Shown: piece after piece, positions 1 to 7,128 of the stretch | Layout: every line of letters starts with the position of its first letter | How positions within the stretch are numbered: position 1 is the first letter of the stretch | Source of the DNA: Candidatus Avichristensenella intestinipullorum | GTDB taxonomy: Bacteria; Bacillota; Clostridia; Christensenellales; Aristaeellaceae | DNA length: 37,067 nt | Reading direction: 5' to 3' | Assembly: GCA_018713305.1 (NCBI GenBank) | Contig: DVFI01000062.1 | Location: forward strand, 1-37,067 | Notes under the pieces: model-generated | Seen by the model: only the letters and a program-made list of their open reading frames with translations | Database searches by the model: none | Told to the model about the DNA's origin: nothing | Position numbers and translations under genes: made by a program

Positions 1-306
1 CGAGAGCGGATACGCCAGCAGAGAGCCAATCGTCAGGCTGATGGCCGTGCCCACCGCGGTGTTGCCCACCGTAATCAGGTACGCTTTGCCCATGGCAGCG
101 CGGCGTTGCCAGATATACTCATAGGAATTGAGCGACCATTTTTCCGGCCAGAAGGAATATCCGTGGTTAAACAGCGCCGAGTCGTCCGTAAAGGAAGCCA
201 CAATCATCAGGTAAAAGGGCACGATGATGCAAATGGTGGCAAAACCCAGGACAACATAGCAGATGATTTGAAATATGGTGTTTTCCCGCGTCTTTATGGC
301 GTTCAT
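1..306 (-). CDS. ABC sugar-type permease, LplC/YtcP-like (C-terminus outside window)
   Basis: Inner-membrane subunit of a binding-protein-dependent ABC importer. The visible 102 codons read from an ATG at 304-306. They contain an N-terminal membrane segment (IICYVVLGFATICIIVPFYL) followed by the periplasmic-loop pattern typical of LplC/YtcP permeases (FxPEKWSLNSYEYIW) and the start of a second helix (TVGNTAVGTAISLTIGSLL). The EAA loop and the rest of the protein lie beyond position 1. It sits 17 bp downstream of the other permease gene and is co-transcribed with it and the solute-binding protein gene. The substrate cannot be read from the sequence; relatives import oligosaccharides or sugar derivatives. 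Confidence 0.85.
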   Translation of the reverse strand, partial: MNAIKTRENTIFQIICYVVLGFATICIIVPFYLMIVASFTDDSALFNHGYSFWPEKWSLNSYEYIWQRRAAMGKAYLITVGNTAVGTAISLTIGSLLAYPLS

Positions 307-323
307 GCGATTCCCTCCCGCGC

Positions 324-1286
324 TTAGAAAATGGCGTTGTCCCGGTCAATTCTGCGCACAATGCCGTTGGAAATCAGCAGAAGCAGGAATCCGACAACCG
401 ACTGGTAGCAGGAGGCCGCTGTGGACATGTTCAGATTGTTCTTGACCAGCAGCGCGCGGTATACATACGTGTCAATGGTGTTGGTGACCGGATAGAGAAT
501 GCCGGAATCCATCGGAACACGGTAAAACAGTCCAAAGTCGCTGTAGAACATGCTTCCGATGCTCAGCAGCACCAGAAACGAGATGGTGGGACGAAGCAGC
601 GGCAGCGTGATCAGGCGAATCTGCTGCCATTTGCTTGCGCCATCCAGCGAGGCGGATTCATAATAGGCAGGGTCAATGCCGACAATGGAGGAAAGATACA
701 GGATACAGGAATATCCCGTATTGCGCCAGCAGGTGACAAAGCAGATGATGAACGGCCAGTATTTTGGCGTGTTATACCAGCTGATTTTATTCATGCCAAA
801 GCGCATCAGCAGGCGGTTGAGTACGCCGGACTGCGTGCCGAGAAAGCCGTAAAGCAGAAAGGCGACCAGCAGCCAGGAAATCAGGTAGGGCATCAGCAGC
901 ATTGTCTGGAAGGCACGCGAGAAGAATTTGCTGCGGATTTCGTTGAGCATAATCGCGGTCGATACGCCCATGACCACCGAAAGTACGATGAAAGCCAGGT
1001 TGTAGCCGACGGTGTTGCGCGTGATAATCCAGGCGTCCTTGGTTGCAAAAAGGTATTCAAAGTTCTCCAGGCCGACCCAGGCGCCGCGGAAAATGCCGTC
1101 CGCGTAGTTGATTTTCTGAAAGGACAGCACCAGGCCGATGATGGGAAAATAGTTGTTAATCAGCAGGTAGGCAAGGCCGGGAATCATCATTAGATAGAGC
1201 GGATACAGCCGGCGCAGACTTCTCGCGCCTCCTCCGCTCAGCGACCGTTTGCCTTGTTTGGGCAGGGCTATCGTATGGGAAAACAT
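324..1286 (-). CDS. ABC sugar-type permease, LplB/YteP-like
   Basis: Partner inner-membrane permease, 320 aa, with about six hydrophobic segments and the cytoplasmic EAA loop (YYESASLDGASKWQQIRLIT) that docks on the ATPase. The N-terminal stretch LYPLYLMMIPGLAYLLINNY and the following FPIIGLVLSFQ are typical of LplB/YteP proteins. The ATG at 1286 is preferred over the in-frame ATG at 1295, because GAGGAG lies about 10 nt before the former and directly abuts the latter. The gene follows the solute-binding protein gene after about 90 bp that contain a terminator-like hairpin. No ATPase gene is adjacent; such importers often share an ATPase encoded elsewhere. Confidence 0.9.
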   Translation of the reverse strand: MFSHTIALPKQGKRSLSGGGARSLRRLYPLYLMMIPGLAYLLINNYFPIIGLVLSFQKINYADGIFRGAWVGLENFEYLFATKDAWIITRNTVGYNLAFIVLSVVMGVSTAIMLNEIRSKFFSRAFQTMLLMPYLISWLLVAFLLYGFLGTQSGVLNRLLMRFGMNKISWYNTPKYWPFIICFVTCWRNTGYSCILYLSSIVGIDPAYYESASLDGASKWQQIRLITLPLLRPTISFLVLLSIGSMFYSDFGLFYRVPMDSGILYPVTNTIDTYVYRALLVKNNLNMSTAASCYQSVVGFLLLLISNGIVRRIDRDNAIF

Positions 1287-1334
1287 GGCGATCATACTCC
1301 TCTGCTCTGACGCATCATTCCCGCACCCCTTGGG

Positions 1335-1363
1335 AAAAAGGGGAAGCGCCTTCGCGCTTCCCC
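1335..1363 (-). terminator. Intercistronic hairpin between solute-binding protein and permease genes
   Basis: On the minus strand GGGGAAGCGC, a GAAG loop and GCGCTTCCCC form a perfect 10 bp stem followed by TTTTT. This has the form of an intrinsic terminator but lies inside the transporter operon. Partial termination or 3'-end protection here would make the binding protein mRNA more abundant than the permease mRNA, a familiar arrangement in ABC importer operons. That role is inferred. Confidence 0.7.
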
Positions 1364-1379
1364 GCGCAGAAACTGCGCA

Positions 1380-2855
1380 TTACTTGGCGGCTGCCCACTC
1401 GTTGAGCTGCGCCTGCTTGGCCTCGATAATCTTGTTCAGGCCCGCCTCTTCCATGGCAGCCAGGAACTGCGGATAGGCGCTGTCGAAGTCGAGCACGCCG
1501 TTGTACAGCCCCTGCTTGTATTCAGCCAGCACGCTTGTCACCGCGGCATATTCGGTCTCAAGTCCCGTGTAATCAAAGTGGAATCCCATCGCCGGGCTGA
1601 CATTGACGGTTTTCCAGAACTCCATGACGTCGTCGCGCCAGGTCTCGGACTGGTAATTCCACGGCGGGGTCAGGAGCTGGTTGCCGGCCATGACCTTCTG
1701 CTCGGTCCAGGTGTTGTTGGAAGCGTCCACTCCCTCCGGATAGTCGCGGCGTCCGGTCTCGTCCAGCACATAGTTGGTGCCTTCGATGCCGCAGTAGAAC
1801 AGCGTCATCAGCTCGTGGTTGGTGTAAAGTTCGTTGACGTACTTCATCGCCGCCGCGGCATGCTTGGAGGTGCTGGGGATGGTAATCGTGCCGTCATAGC
1901 TGGTCAGCAGCGGGTCCTGGATGTAGGCGACTTCCATCTCATAGCCGCAGTTCTTGGTGAAGATGTTCTTCGCGGTTTCATAGTCGAACGTTTCCACGCC
2001 CTTGCCATAGGCAAAGGTATTGCCTTCGCGCACCCATGCCTCGCCGGGCGTCGTGTTGGTCGCGGCATCGGGGAGGATGTAGCCGGCCTGATACCACCGG
2101 TTGAGCAGGCGGAGCTGTTCGACGAACGGTTCGTACGTCCACAGGTTGACCACGTTGTACGTCTCGTCTACCAGCACGCCGAAGGAATCACCCAAATCGT
2201 TGTAATAGGCGGCCGTGCAGGCGGGCATGGCGCAGGTCAGGCTGGCGTAGGGCACCAGGCAGTTCATGTTCGGGTACAGCTCGTGCACCTTGGCCAGCAC
2301 CTTTTCCAAATCCGCAAATTCCTGGATGTCATCCACCGTGTAGCCGGTTTCGGCCAGGATATCGGCGCGCATCGCAAAGCAGCGGATATAGGACGGATCT
2401 TTCATAATCGGTATCGCATAGATTTCGCCATTGACGTACAGGTTGTCCAGCCAGAAGGACAGGCCGTCCGAATAGGCTTCCAGGATACCCTGGCCGTATT
2501 GCTCGTACAGCTCGCCCAGCGGCATGAGCATGTTCTGGCTAATCTGATCGACATACTGATTGTCGTCGGTCATCATCAAATCCAGATCCTCGCCACCGCT
2601 AATCATCAACTGCATGGTCGTCTGCAGCGGTTCCTTGGGATAGCCGAAGATGAGTTCCAGCTCCACGCCGATGCTCTCGCGCGTAATCGCGTTCATTTTT
2701 TCCAGCACCGCGTTCACGTCCGTCATCGTCGCCGGGTCGGCCAGCATGGCGTAGACGATTTTCTCAACGGGCGCTTCTTCGGCGCTCACGCCGGCGACAG
2801 GCAGGCACATCGCCAGCAAAACCAACGTTATCAGAGCGACTCGCAGGTTTTTCAT
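1380..2855 (-). CDS. Extracellular solute-binding protein with DUF3502-like C-terminus
   Basis: Substrate-capturing component of the ABC importer, 491 aa. It has a Sec signal peptide (MKNLRVALITLVLLAMC...VSA, cleavage probably near residue 25). The Cys at 17 follows Met and does not make a proper lipobox, so anchoring as a lipoprotein is doubtful. The LipO-like features are GGEDLDLMMTDDN near the N-terminus and a C-terminal block (ETEYAAVTSVLAEYKQGL ... IIEAKQAQLNEW) that resembles DUF3502. AAGGAGG precedes the ATG. It is the first gene of the leftward transporter operon. The ligand is unknown; divergent amidohydrolase and lyase genes suggest an N-acylated or carboxylated compound rather than a simple sugar. 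Confidence 0.88.
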   Translation of the reverse strand: MKNLRVALITLVLLAMCLPVAGVSAEEAPVEKIVYAMLADPATMTDVNAVLEKMNAITRESIGVELELIFGYPKEPLQTTMQLMISGGEDLDLMMTDDNQYVDQISQNMLMPLGELYEQYGQGILEAYSDGLSFWLDNLYVNGEIYAIPIMKDPSYIRCFAMRADILAETGYTVDDIQEFADLEKVLAKVHELYPNMNCLVPYASLTCAMPACTAAYYNDLGDSFGVLVDETYNVVNLWTYEPFVEQLRLLNRWYQAGYILPDAATNTTPGEAWVREGNTFAYGKGVETFDYETAKNIFTKNCGYEMEVAYIQDPLLTSYDGTITIPSTSKHAAAAMKYVNELYTNHELMTLFYCGIEGTNYVLDETGRRDYPEGVDASNNTWTEQKVMAGNQLLTPPWNYQSETWRDDVMEFWKTVNVSPAMGFHFDYTGLETEYAAVTSVLAEYKQGLYNGVLDFDSAYPQFLAAMEEAGLNKIIEAKQAQLNEWAAAK

Positions 2856-2869
2856 AATCCTTCCTCCTT

Positions 2870-2902
2870 ACAATGCTGTTGGAGCAGCGCTCCTGCTATT
2901 GT
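2870..2902 (-). repeat. Nested inverted repeat at the transporter operon start
   Basis: Arms ACAATGC and GCTATTGT (one extra base) enclose GGAGC-AGC-GCTCC. The element lies between the -10 box and the ribosome binding site of the solute-binding protein gene, around the expected transcription start. It could be an operator or a leader hairpin. Confidence 0.45.
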
Positions 2903-2906
2903 GGAC

Positions 2907-2915
2907 ATTATAGCA
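2907..2915 (-). promoter_or_regulatory. Extended -10 promoter of the transporter operon
   Basis: On the minus strand TGCTATAAT is a perfect extended -10 element about 50 bp upstream of the solute-binding protein start. No good -35 hexamer lies 16-18 bp further upstream, which fits an extended -10 or activator-dependent promoter. The AraC-type regulator encoded nearby is a candidate activator. Confidence 0.55.
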
Positions 2916-3144
2916 AATTGATTCTGAAAATATTGTTGATAATCGGCTGTTTTTTGATACTATTCCGGCTTCCCCCACTTCCTTCTTTGCGCAAAAAACG
3001 CAACTATCCCGTGGGCTTCTTGCATTTTGGGTCCACTTTGTAGGATAAAATGCATAGTTATTTTTCGGAAATTAAATCATAAAAAACAAAAAATCACATC
3101 TACGGCAACGTGTTTGCCCGTCTTTTGCTGCATATACGACCGGC

Positions 3145-3174
3145 TTGACATGGCAAAACGGCGGGAAATATACT
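3145..3174 (+). promoter_or_regulatory. Promoter of the amidohydrolase-lyase-regulator operon
   Basis: TTGACA (3145-3150), an 18 bp spacer and TATACT (3169-3174). Transcription would start about 48 nt before the M20 gene. The divergent intergenic space (2856-3228) otherwise holds an AT-rich stretch without a gene. Confidence 0.75.
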
Positions 3175-3228
3175 GGGCGTGCGGCTTGCGTCCGATTTCG
3201 ATATCGCAGGGTGAAAGGAGCGCTGGAC

Positions 3229-4563
3229 ATGTACGACCGAATCTGTCAGTCAGTAGACCGCAACGCCCAGGAGATCATCGCTTGGCGTCGCGATTTTCAT
3301 CGCCATGCGGAGATCGCAATGCTGGAGATGCGCACCGCCTCGCTGGTTGCCAGCCGTCTGGCTTCCTGGGGATACAGCGTTTCTCTGGGCGAGAGCGTGT
3401 GCGATATGACCCATCTTTCTTATATGGCGACCCCCGAGCAGTTGGAAAGCCACTATCAAAGAGCGCTGGGCGAGAATCCCGCAACGGCGTACCTGGAGCA
3501 GGTGCGCAACGGCGCGACAGCTGTCATCGGCCTTCTGGACTGCGGCGAAGGGCCGGTGGTCGGCCTGCATTGCGAGCTGGACGCCGTCCCTGTGACCGAA
3601 TCCACCCGCGCAGATTACAGGCCCGTGCGCGAAGGCTTTGCCTCCATCCATCCGGGCATGGCGCATACCTGCGGCCACGATGCCAATCTGGCTGCCATGC
3701 TGGGCTGTGCAAAGGCGCTGAGCGAGGTTCGCGACCATCTGCACGGCAAGGTGAAATTCATCTTCAAGCCTGCGGACGAGCGAGGTCAGGGTGCAGCCAT
3801 GCTGATTCCCAAGGGCCATCTGGACGATGTGGATTATCTGTTCTCGACGCATTTGTTCGGGCGGGAACTGGGCGTTCCCGGCGCGGACATCATGTCCAAT
3901 TTTCCCGAGACCCTGGCCACGGGCCGCATGGAGGCGGTCTTTCGCGGCAAGGCGTCCAGCCCCACCGCCCATCCGCAGCTTTGCAAAAACGTGATTACCG
4001 CCATGGGAACGGCGATTACCAACCTTCAAAGCATCCCGCGCCACGGCGAAGGCGTGACCCGCGTCCAGGTGCTGCATGTCCATGCCGGAGAAAAGCGCGG
4101 CGGCGTGCCGGAAGAGGGCGTGATGGAAATCAGCTATGCCGGACAGACCATGGAAATCCGCAGGTTCCTGGAGGACTATGCACTGCGCATTTTCAAGGCT
4201 TCGGCCGAGATGCATGGCGTGACGTGCGATGTGCATCAGACCGAGGGGTTTCCGCCCATCCTATCCGACGCCGAGTTGGCCGAACGGATGGAAAGCGTGG
4301 CCAATGCGCATGTGCCCGGCGTATGCGTGCGCTATGTGCCGCATCGCACCCTCTACGGCACGGACGATTTCGTCTATATGATGGAAAAGGTGCGTGAGCA
4401 TGGCGGGCTGGCCACCGACACGCAGCAAATCTCCGATGTACAGGGCATTGTGCATACCGGCGAGTTTGACTACGATGAGTCGGTCATTCCCAAAACCGCC
4501 AAGGTCTTTGCCGCCACCGTCTACGACCTGCTCAAGCAGGCTGTGAAGGAGGAAACGCCATGA
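3229..4563 (+). CDS. AbgA-like M20 family amidohydrolase
   Basis: Predicted cytoplasmic metal-dependent amidohydrolase, 444 aa, most like the aminobenzoyl-glutamate hydrolase subunit AbgA. Shared blocks are WRRDFHRHAE near the N-terminus, YRPVREGFASIHPGM before the metal site, and the C-terminal HTGEFDYDE. Expected metal ligands are present: C148 and H150 in HTCGHD, E184, H208 and H409. Two positions differ from the family. The general-base Glu of PAEE is Asp (PADE, D183), and the conserved lid-domain His of the AAHAG motif appears to be missing (ASSPTAHP). The ATG at 3229 is chosen because GAAAGGAG precedes it; an upstream in-frame ATG at 3145 lies inside the promoter. The gene overlaps the next by ATGA. 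Likely role: releasing an amino acid or acyl group from an imported amide. Confidence 0.85.
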   Translation: MYDRICQSVDRNAQEIIAWRRDFHRHAEIAMLEMRTASLVASRLASWGYSVSLGESVCDMTHLSYMATPEQLESHYQRALGENPATAYLEQVRNGATAVIGLLDCGEGPVVGLHCELDAVPVTESTRADYRPVREGFASIHPGMAHTCGHDANLAAMLGCAKALSEVRDHLHGKVKFIFKPADERGQGAAMLIPKGHLDDVDYLFSTHLFGRELGVPGADIMSNFPETLATGRMEAVFRGKASSPTAHPQLCKNVITAMGTAITNLQSIPRHGEGVTRVQVLHVHAGEKRGGVPEEGVMEISYAGQTMEIRRFLEDYALRIFKASAEMHGVTCDVHQTEGFPPILSDAELAERMESVANAHVPGVCVRYVPHRTLYGTDDFVYMMEKVREHGGLATDTQQISDVQGIVHTGEFDYDESVIPKTAKVFAATVYDLLKQAVKEETP

Positions 4564-5498
4564 TGGCTCAGGATACGAACAGGACCACCCTTCGGGACCT
4601 GCTCCGCCGGGGCCAGATTTTTGTGCCCTGCATCTGGGACAGCTTCACCGCGACCGCCGCAGAGCTGAGCGGTTTCCCCGCCACGCTTCTGTCCGGCGGC
4701 GCGCTGTCCGGCAGCCTGGGGTTGCCTGACATCGGGCTGATTACCGCGGACGATTTGGTCACCCGCACGCAGTTCCTCTGCGCTCATTCCGCGCTTCCCT
4801 GCATCATCGATGCGGACGATGGATTTGGCGAAAGTCCGCTTTGCGCGTATCGTCTGGCCAGACGGCTGGCGGAAGCGGGTGCGATGGGGCTGACGCTGGA
4901 TGATACGACCGGGCTGCGCGGCTATAACCGCTGGGGCGAGGATTTCCGCGGCGGAGCGCAGGACGGCAAAATGCGCCATCCGGTCATCTCGCGCGAGCAA
5001 TGGCTGGCTAAGATTCGGGCGGGCCTGGAAGCGACCCGCGGCACGGACTGCCTGCTGATTGCCCGGACGGAAGCCAAGCTGCAATACGGCCTGGACGAAG
5101 CCATTGCGCGCTGCCGGCAGGCTCTGGACCTGGGCGCGGAAATGACGCTCATTATCGGATTGAAAACGCTGGAAGAGGCGCGCGTTGTCGCCGAGCGGGT
5201 GCCCGGCTGGAAGATGTGGCCGGATGTGATGACGACCGATGGCGTGCCGGACGTGCGGCTGGAAGACATTGCGCCGCTGGGCTTTAACCTGGTCACCATC
5301 CACATTTTTGAAAAGGCGTCCATGTATGGGATGCTTCTCTTCGGGAAAAAAACCTTTGCCGATCGCACGACGGTCTTTTGCGATACGCACGACAGCGGCC
5401 TGAGCGAGGAGGACAAAAAGAAGAGCATCATGGTCAACGGCTGCCTGACCGGGGCGACGGACTGGCTGGAAATGGAGAAGGAATTCTGGAGGACGTGA
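4560..5498 (+). CDS. Isocitrate lyase/PEP mutase superfamily protein
   Basis: A 312 aa TIM-barrel protein of the ICL/PEPM superfamily, whose members cleave or form C-C or C-P bonds in alpha-oxycarboxylates using Mg2+. Diagnostic pieces are LLSGGALSGSLGLPD, the metal-binding DADDGFGE (IIDADDGFGESPL), the second acidic strand LTLDDT, and IARTEAKLQYGLDEAIARC. The KKCGH catalytic loop of lyases such as PrpB and AceA is absent; the equivalent region reads TTGLRGYNRWGEDFRGG. The protein is therefore probably not a classical methylisocitrate lyase, and may be a hydrolase or a lyase with another acid-base group. The start overlaps the M20 stop codon, indicating translational coupling. ATGATG allows a start one codon later. 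Confidence 0.8.
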   Translation: MMAQDTNRTTLRDLLRRGQIFVPCIWDSFTATAAELSGFPATLLSGGALSGSLGLPDIGLITADDLVTRTQFLCAHSALPCIIDADDGFGESPLCAYRLARRLAEAGAMGLTLDDTTGLRGYNRWGEDFRGGAQDGKMRHPVISREQWLAKIRAGLEATRGTDCLLIARTEAKLQYGLDEAIARCRQALDLGAEMTLIIGLKTLEEARVVAERVPGWKMWPDVMTTDGVPDVRLEDIAPLGFNLVTIHIFEKASMYGMLLFGKKTFADRTTVFCDTHDSGLSEEDKKKSIMVNGCLTGATDWLEMEKEFWRT

Positions 5499-5532
5499 GC
5501 GCTCCGTGGGGCGGACGACAGGAGGGCATGGC

Positions 5533-7128
5533 ATGAACGTGCTAATTGTGGACGACGATGTGAGCATGGTGCGAAGGCTGCGCGAGCGCATTGACTGGCG
5601 TCGTTACGGCATCGCAACCGTGCTGAGCGCCTACTGCGTCCGCTCCGCCCAGGAAATCATGGAAGAATTCCCCGTGGATATCCTGTTTTGCGATATTGAA
5701 ATGCCGCAGGGCAGTGGACTGGAGCTTGTCGCGTGGGCGCGCGAGCGCGGCTATCCGGTAGAGGTCATCTTTCTGACCTGTCACAGCGAGTTTGACTACG
5801 CGCGTCAGGCCATCGCCGTGGACAGCTTCGAATACCTGCTTAAGCCTTGCAGCGAGGAAAAACTTCAGGAGGCCATCGAGCGGGTGGCGGAGCGCGTGCG
5901 CACCGTCCGCGAAAAGGCACGGTACGTTCGGTATGGGAAAATCTGGGAGCAGAACCGGCCGGTGCTGAAGGAAGCGTTCTGGCGCGATATCCTTTCCGAC
6001 AGCCGCGGCGCTTCCTCGCCGCGCATTCGAAACCTGGCGGAAAGCCTCGGCGTGGCCATCGACCCGCAGAAAGCCGTCTGGCTGGTGCTGCTGCGCGCCC
6101 GGAGCTATACGCAGGATTTGCCCGCGCAAAAACCGGACGGGTTGGATGAAATCGTTCAGGGCCTGGCCGCTCAATGCCTGCCCATGGACTGCCCCTCCAG
6201 TTGCACGTTTACTCTGGAGAGCAAAAACATCCGCTGCTGCGCCGCGGTGATATCGGGCGCGCCGGAATTGCCCGCAGCCAAGGAGATGGAACAGCGCTGC
6301 CTGCAGCTGATTGACCGCTGCTCCAAGGCGACCGGCTGCTTTCTTTCCTGCTATCTGGCGCGCTGTCTGCCCGGGGAACTGTCGGCTGCCTGCGCGCGTC
6401 TGGAGGCGATGGATGCCGCCTCGTCCCGTTCCAGCGGTGTGTTCTTTCTCAAACAGCGAAGCGGTGCACAGGCGGGATACCAGCGCGCGCTGCCGGATAT
6501 GCGCTTGATGGGCCGGTATTTTCAGCAGCCGAACGGTCTGGAACAAATCGTGGGCCTGACGGCCGACTGGCTGGAAGCCCGCGATACCTCCGACCGGCTG
6601 TTGATGTGCACCTTTCGGGAGGCGTTCTGCCGCGTGCGTGACGAGGCGCTGCGCCGGTACGGCATGAATCCGCAGGAGATTGACGCGTTTCATATGGCCT
6701 ATCGACTGGAGGCGGCTTCTCTCGAATCGGCTGAGGGTATGCTGGCCTATGTCCGCCATATGGCGGGACGCTACTTCGACCTAATCGCACGCAAGCCCGT
6801 GCCGGATACGGCCGCCGTCGCCATGGCCAAAGCGTTCATCCGGGAGCATTACGGAGAAGACCTGACGCTGGAGGATATTGCGTCCCATGTTTATCTGAGC
6901 GCCGATTATCTGGCCAAGCTCTTTCGGCGCGACACCGGCGCTTCGGTGATGGATTTTCTGATTGACTGCCGTATTTCACACGCCGCCACGCTGCTGGCGC
7001 AGACAGACGATCGCATTGGCGATATCGCGGTACAGGTGGGCTATGACAACTTCCCGTATTTTTCCCGCCTGTTTCGCCAGAAGACGGGCATGTCGCCCCG
7101 CGAGTACCGACGCCTTCACGGACGCTGA
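5533..7128 (+). CDS. AraC-type response regulator, YesN-like
   Basis: Two-component response regulator and transcription factor, 531 aa. It has a receiver domain (about 1-120) with the acidic pocket VDDD and phospho-acceptor D54 (FCDIEMPQ), a long variable middle segment, and a C-terminal double helix-turn-helix AraC domain (about 430-531: LTLEDIASHVYLSADYLAKL and GYDNFPYFSRLFRQKTG). The ATG at 5533 is used because AGGAGG lies about 9 nt upstream. It lies 34 bp after the lyase gene in the same operon. YesN-type regulators usually activate transporter operons in response to YesM-type kinases. The neighbouring kinase is the likely partner and the divergent ABC importer a likely target (inferred). 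Confidence 0.93.
   Translation: MNVLIVDDDVSMVRRLRERIDWRRYGIATVLSAYCVRSAQEIMEEFPVDILFCDIEMPQGSGLELVAWARERGYPVEVIFLTCHSEFDYARQAIAVDSFEYLLKPCSEEKLQEAIERVAERVRTVREKARYVRYGKIWEQNRPVLKEAFWRDILSDSRGASSPRIRNLAESLGVAIDPQKAVWLVLLRARSYTQDLPAQKPDGLDEIVQGLAAQCLPMDCPSSCTFTLESKNIRCCAAVISGAPELPAAKEMEQRCLQLIDRCSKATGCFLSCYLARCLPGELSAACARLEAMDAASSRSSGVFFLKQRSGAQAGYQRALPDMRLMGRYFQQPNGLEQIVGLTADWLEARDTSDRLLMCTFREAFCRVRDEALRRYGMNPQEIDAFHMAYRLEAASLESAEGMLAYVRHMAGRYFDLIARKPVPDTAAVAMAKAFIREHYGEDLTLEDIASHVYLSADYLAKLFRRDTGASVMDFLIDCRISHAATLLAQTDDRIGDIAVQVGYDNFPYFSRLFRQKTGMSPREYRRLHGR

Noticed and set aside
1578-2921. Plus-strand open frame of 447 codons
   Set aside because: Antisense to the solute-binding protein gene, whose signal peptide, ribosome binding site and C-terminal domain are convincing.
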